From assembly GCA_943327105.2 (NCBI GenBank), contig CALPVV020000013.1, forward strand, positions 1 to 36,294: a stretch of DNA of 36,294 bases, written 5' to 3'. The stretch's first letter is position 1; every line of letters starts with the position of its first letter. Below are positions 1 through 9,579 of the stretch, piece after piece. The notes below the pieces were generated by a model. It did no database searches and was not told the origin of the DNA. It saw only the letters and a program-made list of their open reading frames with translations. The position numbers were made by a program, and so were the translations under genes. The stretch is from Nitrosovibrio sp. Nv4. Lineage in GTDB: Bacteria > Bdellovibrionota > UBA1018 > CAIMNF01.

Positions 1-2225
1 ACCCCTCCTAAAGCGAATTGCTTGATCAGTGGGATCGAGAAATTGCTACCCGTACCGGCGGTGTTCGCAAAATTTTTCAGCCACCCGCCCCGAATACTCG
101 TAAACCACACCACCCGGGGAATAAAGTTGAGGTAAAAGTCGTTCCGGGTCTGGAATCGGCCATAGTTGACCGGAAACGGCACTTCCTGGGACCCAAGAAA
201 GTTATTCGCATACTCGAATGAAACTGAACTAAAAAAGCCTTTTTTCGGCGTTAACGGCTGGTCACGAAGATCCAGTCGCAACGACGGAGTAATGGTACCA
301 ATACGGATCTGCTGATTCTGGGTCTTGTCACTGGCGTTGAACTGACTGACCTGCTCAATTGCATAGCTCAAGGAACCATAAAGGCGAGGCCATTTCAGAA
401 GCATCCGATCAAGACTCGCGGAAAACCCGTAAGTTTCCGCATCAAACTCTCTATACTGCCTTCTTTCAGCTGAAAGATTCGGCCTGAAGGTCGTTTCTCC
501 CCATGCAAACCAAGGCCAGATATAACCCGCCTGTGCCGAGAACTCGGTGAATCGATAGTTGAAAACGCGTCGATTTCCACTAAGGTTGACGACCATCGAG
601 TGATTAAGCCCCCAAAGATTGGCGTAAGTCATTTCGGTAAAGAGACGAACTCCCAAATCACTTCGGAACCCGGCCCCGATACCCCAATTTCCAGGGATCG
701 CTTCAATCACCGAAACCTTGAGGTCTTTGAAATTCGGTCCCTTCTCACTTTGAACCAGCTCAATGGTTAATTGACTGAACAATCCAAGTTTGCGAAGGCG
801 ATCTTCGGTATCGAAAAAATCTTTTTCTGAAATGGGCTGGTCTGGCTTCAACAAAACCTCTCTAGCAATCACCAGCGACTTTGTTTTCTCAACACCATAA
901 ACACGCAAGCCGGAATATAAAGTCTGATCACCCTCTTCAATTTCAATATTCAGAAAAGCGAACTGGTTACGCTCGGAATAATTCACGAGACCACCTTCGT
1001 TTTCATTCACGATGCGAACATCAAGATAACCACGGTTTCGGTATTCCCTTTTCAGGTTCTCAAGCCCCGCTTCAAGACGGGCAAGACTCAAAGGCTGATC
1101 TTCATGAAGACCGACGAAGACTTTCAACTCGTCTTCCTTGAATACGCGATTGCCCGTAAAATCAATTGCCTGAATGGTGGTCTGCACACCCTCACTGATG
1201 AAGATTCTGACATCAAGGGTCTCGGGATTGACTTCATCTGTTTTGATCGCAATCAGCTTGGCTGAGAGATATCCTCTCTTTTTCAGCTCTTCAATCAAAG
1301 ACTTCGCTCCGTCTTCGATCATTTTTTCATTGTAGATTTTTGCCTTGATCCGATCACTGGCAACGGTGAAATAAATTTCTTCCAGGTCTTTTGCGCTAAA
1401 AGACTCCATTCCGTCAAAGATCATTCTGCGAATCTTAACCCGAGGGCCCTCATCAATTTCAAAGACAACTTTTCTAGGCTCCAGACCATTTGATTCAAAC
1501 GTGTAGGGAGTGATCTTCACCGATCGAAAACCATATTCAAGATAATGGCGGGTCAGACGATCCATTAAAACAGCAACGTAATCCCGACCAAGTCCGACCT
1601 GTCTTTGTTCATCAATAACCGTGGCAAGCTCGTTACGCGAAAAATATTTTGACCCAATCACTGAAAAAGCAATCCGCTGGCCAAGATCAATCTTAAAAAT
1701 CACACGATGTGAGCGGTTACCCAGAAACTCCGTTTTCAGGTCAACAACTTTTGAATCGATGAAGTTCTGACCGAGCAAGACCACTTCGATCGTTCTTTTC
1801 ATGTCTTTCAGACGATCACGATCTAGAAGCTCATTAGGTTTCAAATCGATTTTCTGAAGAATTTTTTGCTGAAGGTCTTCGTCAATCCTGCCAGTTTCAG
1901 CGACAAGTTTGATTTCAGAAATGCGAAGCGGTTCACCTAATTCAATATGATATTCCAGCACTGACTTTGAATCGGGACTTTTTGAAATCTTATCGCTGAT
2001 GCTGGCATCGACATATCCCTTGGTGATGAGATATTCGATGAACTTTTTCAGTGCGTGATCGTTCTTCGTTTTATCAAACTCATCGCCTGGCAGAAACTCA
2101 GACGCCGCCTTCAGGTTCTGAACCTGCTCTGCACCAAGCCCCTCAACATCGAAGCGAATCTCATCGATCGGTGCAGCGCGAGCAGAAAGCGTGATCAGGA
2201 AAATCCCCAGAAGGATCGCTTTCAT
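1..2225 (-). CDS. Omp85-family outer-membrane assembly protein (BamA/TamA-like), C-terminus beyond window
   Basis: The reading frame is open from an ATG at 2225 to the left edge, giving 741 codons with no stop. It begins with a signal peptide (MKAILLGIFLITLSARA, then APIDEIRF). About residues 20-505 are a chain of POTRA-like units, each ending in patterns such as VEGL, DEGPRVKI or IEEGDQ. My estimate is five or six units. From about residue 512 (PGNWGIGAGF) the alternating pattern of a surface-antigen beta-barrel starts. The window ends at the ALGG motif that normally comes just before the conserved RGF/Y loop-6 motif, so the last barrel strands are missing. Proteins of this family insert barrel proteins into the outer membrane. 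The POTRA count fits BamA better than three-POTRA TamA, but the ATGA overlap with tamB upstream suggests it works with TamB. The family is certain; the BamA versus TamA assignment is open. Confidence 0.88.
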   Translation of the reverse strand, partial: MKAILLGIFLITLSARAAPIDEIRFDVEGLGAEQVQNLKAASEFLPGDEFDKTKNDHALKKFIEYLITKGYVDASISDKISKSPDSKSVLEYHIELGEPLRISEIKLVAETGRIDEDLQQKILQKIDLKPNELLDRDRLKDMKRTIEVVLLGQNFIDSKVVDLKTEFLGNRSHRVIFKIDLGQRIAFSVIGSKYFSRNELATVIDEQRQVGLGRDYVAVLMDRLTRHYLEYGFRSVKITPYTFESNGLEPRKVVFEIDEGPRVKIRRMIFDGMESFSAKDLEEIYFTVASDRIKAKIYNEKMIEDGAKSLIEELKKRGYLSAKLIAIKTDEVNPETLDVRIFISEGVQTTIQAIDFTGNRVFKEDELKVFVGLHEDQPLSLARLEAGLENLKREYRNRGYLDVRIVNENEGGLVNYSERNQFAFLNIEIEEGDQTLYSGLRVYGVEKTKSLVIAREVLLKPDQPISEKDFFDTEDRLRKLGLFSQLTIELVQSEKGPNFKDLKVSVIEAIPGNWGIGAGFRSDLGVRLFTEMTYANLWGLNHSMVVNLSGNRRVFNYRFTEFSAQAGYIWPWFAWGETTFRPNLSAERRQYREFDAETYGFSASLDRMLLKWPRLYGSLSYAIEQVSQFNASDKTQNQQIRIGTITPSLRLDLRDQPLTPKKGFFSSVSFEYANNFLGSQEVPFPVNYGRFQTRNDFYLNFIPRVVWFTSIRGGWLKNFANTAGTGSNFSIPLIKQFALGG

Positions 2226-5200
2226 TTGAACCTTTTATTCAGTTTGAGATCGAGACCGAACGAAGTTCGGGTCTCACGCGTATTGGTTTCTTCAATGTTG
2301 TTCCAGACACCCATCAGTGAGACAGAGTTGTTCAATTTGTATTCGGCATTCACCTCACGCTGAACCTGATTGCCAACACCCACCGTGCTACCGAACGCAA
2401 TACCAACCTTACGGCCAACCTGGCGCTTAAGAACTAATTTGGGTGCAGCCACATTATCCGACCTGTTTTGCGGCCTGAAAATACTGGTTGCAGATTGCTG
2501 ATCGATAGCCTCTTCGACGTCGAACTGAAAACCGGTCTTGCTCTGGACATCTTTTCCGAAATCAAGGGAGTGCAAGACGAGTGATGCGGCTTCACCTTGA
2601 TTCACATAACTTCGATCACGTGATCTAAAGCGACTAGCATCAGCACTCGTTGTTCCAGATGCGAGAAGAGAGAAAATATCATTCTGTGGAAGGTATGGTG
2701 TACTGCTGAATTCGGCTTTCCAAGAACTTGATTTTCCGAAAGCTAAAACCCTTATTTTATATTGGTTGATTTCTGAAACCGCAGCCGCGTTGAACTTAGG
2801 ATTCATTCCATAAGGATCATCAAAAATCACTTTAACCGTTTCCAGAATGAATGGACGATCTCGAAAAAGCACCTTTCCTTGAACGAGCTGCCCCTCTCCC
2901 ATCAAATTCGGATGATCAGGTGCTCCCGACAATTTAACTTTTCCTCGGAATTCTCCGTCAAGCACTTCGTTTCTGACCATGAAGCCCTGAGGGGCATTCA
3001 CCTGAAGATCAAGTGTGAAAAGATTTCCATTCACTTGTTTTTCAAAATCTTTCGGGGCGTAACGTTCAGTACTGGATGCAGAAGCTGAGCTCGACTTACC
3101 AAAGCTTTTCGCCCATAGCGCCTGAACAACATCAAGAGCACCTGAAATGACATACGGAGGGTGATCACCACGAATAAATGCATTACCGCGAACCTGAACA
3201 AGATCGAGCGGTTCCATTTTCACCTTATTGTCTTCAAGTTGGGCTTTCAGATCAATCACCGGAAAACGATCGGAATAGGTTTCAATCTTGCCCTTCAATG
3301 CAAATTTATGTTCACCGAGGTAACCATCGACGCTTTCAACATTGATCGTGTTTTGCCTGATCTTCAATCTTCCATCAATCTCTTCAAAAGGAGTCTGCAA
3401 CCAACGCATCAAACAATAGGCATTTGAAAAATCAAGATCGCCGTTGAATCGAAGGTCTTTCAATGGTCCGGTAATTCGCAAATCAATCTGTCCTTCGCCG
3501 TTCACTTTTTGGATCGTCGAACTGAATATCTCTGCAACACCAAGATCGAGGTCACCCTTCAACTTAAGGTCGACCTCACCCATCTTGCCACTACCTGACA
3601 GAGTCATCAGACTTGAGTTCGATTTGATCTGTGCCGGATTGATTTGAAAATATCCCAGTTGAACGTTGGTCTGCACGGGCTCTACCAGATTGAGCTGAAA
3701 ACCTGTCTTGCGAAGCACATATTTACGCAACAGAATTTCGCCCTTTGATAACTCGGATTGAGTACTGAGAAAATCAAACTTGAAGTGACCATCAATTTGT
3801 CCAAGCAAATTGGGATCATCAAGAAGCTTCGGGTTCAAGATCAGGATCAACGGAGTGAAATCTAAATTGGTAAAATCAACATTCAGGTTGGAAGGTTGTT
3901 TTGGTGTGAGTGAATACTTGAGCCCAGCCTTGAGTCTACTACCAAAAACTTCGAGATTGGCACGCAAGGTGCTCTCACTCAAATCAAGACTGAATGAAGT
4001 CGGATCAAGGACCTCACCTTTTACCATGGTTTGAAAAAACCGACCCTTGGTTGATGAAACCAGATTTCCTAATTTGCCTGTCCCGGTGCTAGCAACATCT
4101 ATTTTAGAACGAGCAGGTAATTCAAGCCGATTGATGAAATCAATATCATTCAACGAAAATTGCTCGGTTTTAAAGCTCCAAGTGAGTTGATCTTTTTTTG
4201 AATCGAAATCGAGCATTCCATTGATATTGCCACTGGTTTTGTACAGTACAACATCACGGGCATAGTAGGTTCCACGATTGTACCCGACTTCCATTCTGAT
4301 TTTTCTGGAACGTTCTCCGAAATATTTCCAATCAGCTCCTTCGATCTTTCCTTCAATAGCCATCTCTGGAAAAGAGGTTTTGCCCGAAATCCCGACCGTT
4401 CCGTGAATTTCTCCATTCAATTCATTCGGGTACCAGGAAATCTTCTTGGTGTAATGCTCAAGAATACGATTCAAATCTTCAATTCTTCCGTTATGAATAG
4501 TAAATGGCAGTCTGATTTCAGCAGCATTACTCAGATCAACAAAACCTTCCGACAAGGAGTAAAAAGTTTTTTCGTTCTTGGCGTGAATTTTGGTAAAGCG
4601 CAGCTCATCCGCAAGCTGGTCATAAGTGATTCGCCCATCGAGATCGCCGATATGGAGATTCACATATTCAGCATTTTTCAGTACCGGATCAAAATCAATG
4701 ATCACACCATTGGTGTCACCGTGTATGTGGGTGGCCAAAGTGCCTGTACCGCGAATCGGAATCTCGGCAATTTCACCCATCTCTGCAAGATCAAGATTCC
4801 CCTTCACTCGAAGATCAAACCCATCTTTCGGACTGATGCTGCCATTCGCTTCGTAATGGGTGTTTTTCATGCTTACGAGCATTTGTTGAAAATCTAGTTT
4901 GCCAGAGCCAGCCTTGGTCACCATCAAGCCTTTTACTTTTAAGGTTTCACGGGGCTTCAAGATGTAAAACATCGGCCGGGATACTTTATATTTTTGATTA
5001 GTGAATTGAAAACCCTTGATCTCAAGATCCGGCTTCAGCTCAAGACGGCCACGATTGGCGTTAATATCAACTGACCCATTCAGGTCTGCCCTGAGTGGGT
5101 AAATGGCATCGATGATCGCGCCTCCGGCCCAAAGAAGAGGAGCTTTTTTCAATCTCACTCTGGCCTTCATTCCATCAAGGATGGAACCAAACGGAATCAC

Positions 5201-6316
5201 ACCATCACTCACTTCAATTTCACCACCAGTCTCGATATTTTCCTTTTCATACAAACTGATTTTTTTGACCGAGACTTCTTTTTTCCTTAAATCGAGCTCT
5301 CCCTCACCCTCAAGCTTTGCTACCGTTGCATCCTTCCATTTTAGCTTTTGTCCGTTGATTCGATACGAACCCTTCATCGTTTTTACGATATCACTGAGAT
5401 CACCCCGAACATTCATCTCTGCCTGAACCGAGCCACTCACTTCATCACTGATCTCATTTGCATAAAAAAATGTTTCAAGATCTGACTTCAATTTTCCATC
5501 AAGCTCAAACTGCAGTGGGTTGCCTTCATCCAGAACATTCCCCTTCAGCTTCCCTTTAGTGGTGAACTCAAGCCCCTGAAGTTGAACTCGAAGCTGATCA
5601 AATAAAATACCTTCATCGGTCAGGGATAGATCCCATTCCAACTCGGTAGCCATCTTCACAGGGAATTCAGCAATCGATTTTGGAATGTCGAATTTTACAG
5701 CGTTCACTAATGCCGATGAACGAAAGACACCCTTGTTGTCTTTTTTTACCTTATAAGCCTCAAGATGTTTAACGACCAGTTCAGTGTGAATCTTCTGGGC
5801 GGGATTCTTCGGTGATTCCACGGCGACATCAAGAAGAGTATTTTCAAATTCAACACTGTTGATTTGAAGCTCAAGAAGTTCTTGCCAGCTGAGTGGTGCG
5901 GTTTTTTTCTTTACCGGTTTTGGCTTGAAAACATCCGCACCAACAACCCCACGTAAGTACCCCTCATGAATCAAAACTTTTGAAGCCTGCAATGTTCCAG
6001 ATAACATCTGGATCGGTTCAAAGTTCATGCGTAATTCTTTGGCTTCAATTTCGGCTTCGATTGGTTGCTTTGAAACGTTGTTTCTCAAAACACTTACTTT
6101 TGCATTCGATACACCAACGCCCGGGGGGAAAAAATAAAGTTTTAGATTACTAAAGTCAGCGGTGATGCCCAATGTATCAGGAGATCGATCGCGAATGAAT
6201 TTCTTAGCCATTCCCGCAAAGCGTTCACTTTCCAGAAACGTGACACCCAGGGAAAGGCTCGCTGCCACGACTCCGAAAAAGAAACCAAACGCAAATTTAA
6301 GCTTATTGGTTTTCAT
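2222..6316 (-). CDS. tamB: TamB/AsmA-like translocation and assembly module protein (DUF490)
   Basis: This 1364-residue protein has an N-terminal membrane anchor (about residues 7-27, FAFGFFFGVVAASLSLGVTF). A very long, mostly beta-strand body follows, of the AsmA/TamB type with many short GxLxxxG and DLxLKG-like repeats, thought to form a lipid-carrying groove across the periplasm. The C-terminal 350 residues carry the TamB (DUF490) hallmarks: an NLMGEGQL-type strand, an FDDPYGMNPKFNAAA stretch and a LPQNDIFSLLASG motif. TamB proteins bridge the inner membrane to an Omp85 partner and affect outer-membrane lipid transport and protein insertion. The stop codon overlaps the start of the Omp85 gene (ATGA), and the start overlaps the TPR gene upstream in the same way, so the three are probably co-translated. 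The length is typical of the family. Confidence 0.9.
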   Translation of the reverse strand: MKTNKLKFAFGFFFGVVAASLSLGVTFLESERFAGMAKKFIRDRSPDTLGITADFSNLKLYFFPPGVGVSNAKVSVLRNNVSKQPIEAEIEAKELRMNFEPIQMLSGTLQASKVLIHEGYLRGVVGADVFKPKPVKKKTAPLSWQELLELQINSVEFENTLLDVAVESPKNPAQKIHTELVVKHLEAYKVKKDNKGVFRSSALVNAVKFDIPKSIAEFPVKMATELEWDLSLTDEGILFDQLRVQLQGLEFTTKGKLKGNVLDEGNPLQFELDGKLKSDLETFFYANEISDEVSGSVQAEMNVRGDLSDIVKTMKGSYRINGQKLKWKDATVAKLEGEGELDLRKKEVSVKKISLYEKENIETGGEIEVSDGVIPFGSILDGMKARVRLKKAPLLWAGGAIIDAIYPLRADLNGSVDINANRGRLELKPDLEIKGFQFTNQKYKVSRPMFYILKPRETLKVKGLMVTKAGSGKLDFQQMLVSMKNTHYEANGSISPKDGFDLRVKGNLDLAEMGEIAEIPIRGTGTLATHIHGDTNGVIIDFDPVLKNAEYVNLHIGDLDGRITYDQLADELRFTKIHAKNEKTFYSLSEGFVDLSNAAEIRLPFTIHNGRIEDLNRILEHYTKKISWYPNELNGEIHGTVGISGKTSFPEMAIEGKIEGADWKYFGERSRKIRMEVGYNRGTYYARDVVLYKTSGNINGMLDFDSKKDQLTWSFKTEQFSLNDIDFINRLELPARSKIDVASTGTGKLGNLVSSTKGRFFQTMVKGEVLDPTSFSLDLSESTLRANLEVFGSRLKAGLKYSLTPKQPSNLNVDFTNLDFTPLILILNPKLLDDPNLLGQIDGHFKFDFLSTQSELSKGEILLRKYVLRKTGFQLNLVEPVQTNVQLGYFQINPAQIKSNSSLMTLSGSGKMGEVDLKLKGDLDLGVAEIFSSTIQKVNGEGQIDLRITGPLKDLRFNGDLDFSNAYCLMRWLQTPFEEIDGRLKIRQNTINVESVDGYLGEHKFALKGKIETYSDRFPVIDLKAQLEDNKVKMEPLDLVQVRGNAFIRGDHPPYVISGALDVVQALWAKSFGKSSSASASSTERYAPKDFEKQVNGNLFTLDLQVNAPQGFMVRNEVLDGEFRGKVKLSGAPDHPNLMGEGQLVQGKVLFRDRPFILETVKVIFDDPYGMNPKFNAAAVSEINQYKIRVLAFGKSSSWKAEFSSTPYLPQNDIFSLLASGTTSADASRFRSRDRSYVNQGEAASLVLHSLDFGKDVQSKTGFQFDVEEAIDQQSATSIFRPQNRSDNVAAPKLVLKRQVGRKVGIAFGSTVGVGNQVQREVNAEYKLNNSVSLMGVWNNIEETNTRETRTSFGLDLKLNKRFK

Positions 6317-7038
6317 GATGAATGATTGAGGTGCCTGAGTCTTTGTTCAACATCTTTGAAGTTCGGTTCGGTATCCTTTACCTTCTGCAACCATGCCTTC
6401 GCACTGATTTTGTTTTCTAGCGCCTGCTCGGCAAGCCCCATCGTGTAATACAAAATGATTTTTTGTTCGTGAGGGATGTCCGATTCGAGCAATATCGGTT
6501 CAAGGTAAATTCGAGCATCAAATGGCTGGCCCAATTCAATCAACGCTTGAGCCTGAAGAGCGACAATCGAAACACCCAACTCGCCCAGAAAAGTTTCTTC
6601 TATTCGAATTCTTTTTTCAGCTTTTTTCAATTCTCGAATCGCATCACCATAACAACCCATCTCGAAGAATGCGACTGCAAGATCTAAAAGTTCACGCGCA
6701 GTTAATCGTTCTCCGACAACGCTCCATTGCTCCACTTCCATGATGGGCATCTCAGAATCGATCGGTTCCATACTGAGATCTTTTTCAAGACTATGAATCA
6801 AGCGAGTAGGGTCTTCGACGCGTGGGGTTCTTTTCCCTCGAGGCGCTTTGTTCATCAATTCATCGAGTTCAATTTTTTCAATCTGTGAAAGCATCTCGCG
6901 TGCTCGACGATATGATATTGAATTGGTGTCACTGATGCGCGTGAGCATGCGAAAAAGAATGCGCTTGGACTCATCAAGAAGGTTTTCTTGAATGAGAATT
7001 CTGGCTGATTCGAGATCGTCGTTTTCGTTGCCCGACAT
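6313..7038 (-). CDS. TPR-like protein upstream of tamB, function unknown
   Basis: This 241-residue soluble protein has no signal peptide or membrane segment. The first part is acidic and helical (MSGNENDDLESARILIQENL), with a basic spacer near residues 65-73 (APRGKRTPR). About residues 110-235 show TPR-like helical pairs, for example LLDLAVAFFEMGCYGDAIRELKK split across two helices, then ALIELGQPFDARIYLEPIL and YTMGLAEQALENKISAKAWLQKV. The stop overlaps the tamB start by 4 nt, and accC ends 24 nt upstream. TPR units usually bind other proteins, so it may be an adaptor for the downstream envelope-assembly pair or for the pilus, but nothing in the sequence decides this. I do not recognise a named family. 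Confidence 0.8.
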   Translation of the reverse strand: MSGNENDDLESARILIQENLLDESKRILFRMLTRISDTNSISYRRAREMLSQIEKIELDELMNKAPRGKRTPRVEDPTRLIHSLEKDLSMEPIDSEMPIMEVEQWSVVGERLTARELLDLAVAFFEMGCYGDAIRELKKAEKRIRIEETFLGELGVSIVALQAQALIELGQPFDARIYLEPILLESDIPHEQKIILYYTMGLAEQALENKISAKAWLQKVKDTEPNFKDVEQRLRHLNHSS

Positions 7039-7062
7039 ATCCTTTAAGGATAGTCTAATTGC

Positions 7063-8436
7063 TTATTTTTGTGAGGAATTCTTGGATTTTTCTGCGAAAA
7101 ATTCTTCAATAAAGCGTGTTGTATAATTCGACTCGACAAAAGCCTGACTGGTGAAAATTTCTTTAAAAAGAGGAATCGTGGTCTTGATTCCATTCACCTT
7201 GAATTCGTCGAGGGCTTGACGCATTTTCGCAATTGCATCGTCACGAGTACGCGCATGAACGATCAGTTTCGCCAACATGCTGTCGTAAAATGGCACCACT
7301 TTGTACTCATCATAGATGAATGAATCGATGCGAACACCGAAACCACCAGGAAGATGCAATGCAGTGATTTTTCCAGGACAAGGATGAAAAGTTTCAGGAT
7401 CTTCAGCGTTGATACGCACTTCGATTGCATGGCCCGTGAGAACGATGTCTTTTTGAGAAACACTCAATTCTTCACCTGCAGCAATACGAATCTGCTCTTT
7501 GATGAGATCAATACCGGTGATCATTTCAGTCACGGTATGCTCAACCTGAATACGGGTATTCATTTCCATGAAGTAGAACTTGCGGTCTTGATCTACGAGA
7601 AACTCAACAGTACCAACGCTTTCATAGCCAACATGCTTACAAAGTGCGAGAGATGCCTCACCCATTTGTTTGCGAATTTCAGGCGTCAAAACAGGTGATG
7701 GAGCTTCTTCTACCAGTTTTTGGTGACGTCGCTGAACTGAACAGTCACGCTCACCAAGGAAAACCCGGTTACCGAACTTGTCACAGGCAACTTGAATTTC
7801 AACGTGTCTTGGAAATTCGCAGAACTTTTCAACATAAAGCGAACCATCGCCAAATGCTGCTCGAGCTTCTTCACTACAACGTTGGAACGAATCGGCAAGA
7901 TCGGCTTCAGAGCGAATAATGAAAATACCACGTCCGCCACCGCCGGCAGCCGCCTTCAAGATCACTGGATAACCAATTTCATTGGCCGCTTTAACTGCAG
8001 ACTCAACACCATCAACCGCAGAAAGCGTACCTGGCAACATCGGGACGCCTGATTCACGAGCTTTCGCACGCGCACGGGTTTTTTCGCCCATGGCTTCAAT
8101 GTTTTCAGGAGTTGGCCCAATAAAGGTCAAATTGCATTGGCGAACCAAACGCGCAAACTCTGCATTTTCAGAAAGAAAGCCATAGCCGGGGTGAATTGCA
8201 TCGGCGCCCGTTACTTCAGCAGCTGAAAGCAGGCTCATCATGTTGAGATAGCTGAGTTTCGGAGCCGGAGGCCCAATACAGATCGCCTCATCAGCGAGTT
8301 TCACATGCAAAGAGCTTTCGTCAGCAGTGGAATACACGGCAACGGTCTTGATGTTCAACTCGCGACAAGCACGAATGATTCGAAGAGCAATTTCTCCGCG
8401 GTTAGCGATGAGGATTTTCTTGAACGGTGGTTTCAT
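7063..8436 (-). CDS. accC: Acetyl-CoA carboxylase, biotin carboxylase subunit
   Basis: AccC carboxylates biotin on AccB using ATP and bicarbonate, the first half-reaction of malonyl-CoA formation for fatty-acid synthesis in the cytoplasm. The 457 residues match the family length. The N-terminal domain opens with KILIANRGEIALRIIRA (about 7-23) and has HPGYGFLSEN near 82-91. The ATP-grasp glycine loop AAAGGGGRG is at about 162-170. The catalytic strand EMNTRIQVEHTVTE is at about 291-304, including the conserved Arg and Glu. The C-terminal domain ends normally. It follows accB by 14 nt with only a weak ribosome site (GAAG), so coupling to accB is likely. Confidence 0.97.
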   Translation of the reverse strand: MKPPFKKILIANRGEIALRIIRACRELNIKTVAVYSTADESSLHVKLADEAICIGPPAPKLSYLNMMSLLSAAEVTGADAIHPGYGFLSENAEFARLVRQCNLTFIGPTPENIEAMGEKTRARAKARESGVPMLPGTLSAVDGVESAVKAANEIGYPVILKAAAGGGGRGIFIIRSEADLADSFQRCSEEARAAFGDGSLYVEKFCEFPRHVEIQVACDKFGNRVFLGERDCSVQRRHQKLVEEAPSPVLTPEIRKQMGEASLALCKHVGYESVGTVEFLVDQDRKFYFMEMNTRIQVEHTVTEMITGIDLIKEQIRIAAGEELSVSQKDIVLTGHAIEVRINAEDPETFHPCPGKITALHLPGGFGVRIDSFIYDEYKVVPFYDSMLAKLIVHARTRDDAIAKMRQALDEFKVNGIKTTIPLFKEIFTSQAFVESNYTTRFIEEFFAEKSKNSSQK

Positions 8437-8450
8437 TCTTCAGTTTCTTC

Positions 8451-9008
8451 TTAGCGAGCTGTATCAATCACAAAAAGAGGTTCACCGAATTCGACCGCTT
8501 GGCCGTTTTCAACGAGCATCTGAACGATTGTACCAGCAAAATCAGCCTCAATTTCGTTCATAAGTTTCATCGCTTCAACAATACAAAGAGTGTCGCCAGG
8601 TGAAACGCGCTTACCGACTTCAACATAAGCAGGAGAAGTGGGTGAAGGTGAACGATAGAAAGTTCCAACGAACGGCGAGTTAACCTTTTTGTAGCTTGCT
8701 GGCTCAGCACCGGAAACGCTTACGGTTTCAGTAACGGTTGCAGAAACAGAGGAAGCAGGAGCCGATGCAGAAGGACTGATCGAGGTTGAAATCAAGCTTG
8801 ATGCAGAAGCCACGGTTTTCACCATGATCACTTGGTCGCCTTTAGCCCATTCAAATTCAGCAATACCTTTTGATTTCAAAAAATCAAAAAGATCGCCAAA
8901 ATCTTCAGGCTGAAATGGAAGTGGCGACTTTTTTGAAGGCGCTTTAACTTCTTTTTTAGCTTTTGCTGGTTTTGCCGCTGTTTTCTTACTTGTTGACTTT
9001 TTCGACAT
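8451..9008 (-). CDS. accB: Acetyl-CoA carboxylase, biotin carboxyl carrier protein subunit
   Basis: AccB carries the biotin that AccC carboxylates. I chose the ATG at 9008, giving 185 residues starting [13 protein letters not shown] 36 nt upstream would add an unlikely tail inside efp. The N-terminus is Lys/Ala-rich. A short acidic helical part ([15 protein letters not shown]) follows, then a flexible Ser/Ala/Pro/Thr-rich linker (about 67-105), then the biotinyl domain. The biotinylated lysine is in VEAMKLMNE, near residue 148. The start codon lies inside the last codons of efp in another frame, with a 23-nt overlap, so the two genes are probably translationally coupled. The efp-accB-accC order is common in bacteria. 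Confidence 0.95.
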   Translation of the reverse strand: MSKKSTSKKTAAKPAKAKKEVKAPSKKSPLPFQPEDFGDLFDFLKSKGIAEFEWAKGDQVIMVKTVASASSLISTSISPSASAPASSVSATVTETVSVSGAEPASYKKVNSPFVGTFYRSPSPTSPAYVEVGKRVSPGDTLCIVEAMKLMNEIEADFAGTIVQMLVENGQAVEFGEPLFVIDTAR

Positions 9009-9558
9009 ATGCAGAATCCCGTGTATCGACTTTGATTTTATCACCTTCAGAGATGTGGAACGGAACGCTTACGACTGCGCCTGTTTCAAGAGTTGCCGGC
9101 TTAGTACCACCAGTAACAGTATCACCTTTGAAAGCTGGAGCTGTTGAAGTCACTACCAATTCTACAAAGGTAGGTAGATCAACGTTGATTGGTTTATCAT
9201 TATAAAGCAAAACTTTCACTTCCATGTTGTCTTGCATGAACAACGCAAGATCACCAATTTGTTCAGCACTGATTACGATTTGCTCGAAGTTTTCAGTGTT
9301 CATGAAATTGAAACCGCTTCCGTCTTTAAACAGGAAGGTCATGTCTTTCATTTCAACGTTTGCCGCAGGAATACGGTCACCTGATTTGAAGGTTCTTTCG
9401 ATCACGTTTCCGTTCAACAAGTTTTTCAACTTGGTACGGGTGAATGCGCTTCCTTTGCCTGGGCTCACATGTTGAAAATCAACAATCGAGTAAGGGATGT
9501 TGTCGATTTCGAGTTTAACGTTCTTTTTGAATTCGTTTGTTGGATATACCGATGCCAT
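8986..9558 (-). CDS. efp: Translation elongation factor P
   Basis: EF-P binds ribosomes stalled on polyproline and promotes peptide-bond formation. The 190 residues are the standard size, with the KOW-like N-terminal domain and two OB domains. The tip loop reads VSPGKGSAF, with the modifiable lysine at residue 35. The PGKG form fits beta-lysylation-type (EpmAB) modification, although no modification gene lies in this window. The C-terminal end ([19 protein letters not shown]) is canonical. It sits 21 nt after a TPR gene and overlaps accB by 23 nt. Pairing with accBC is a common arrangement. Location downstream of the pilus genes suggests read-through from the pil operon or an internal promoter that I could not identify. 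Confidence 0.97.
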   Translation of the reverse strand: MASVYPTNEFKKNVKLEIDNIPYSIVDFQHVSPGKGSAFTRTKLKNLLNGNVIERTFKSGDRIPAANVEMKDMTFLFKDGSGFNFMNTENFEQIVISAEQIGDLALFMQDNMEVKVLLYNDKPINVDLPTFVELVVTSTAPAFKGDTVTGGTKPATLETGAVVSVPFHISEGDKIKVDTRDSAYVEKVNK

Positions 9559-9579
9559 AGTTCTCTTTGATACCCCTGA

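Noticed and set aside
4403-4897. Plus-strand open frame of 164 codons opposite tamB
   Set aside because: It is antisense to a continuous TamB coding region and has no start signals or family resemblance.
9009-9044. Longer accB start (GTG at 9044)
   Set aside because: It would extend deeper into efp and add an unrelated 12-residue tail; the ATG at 9008 starts a typical AccB N-terminus.
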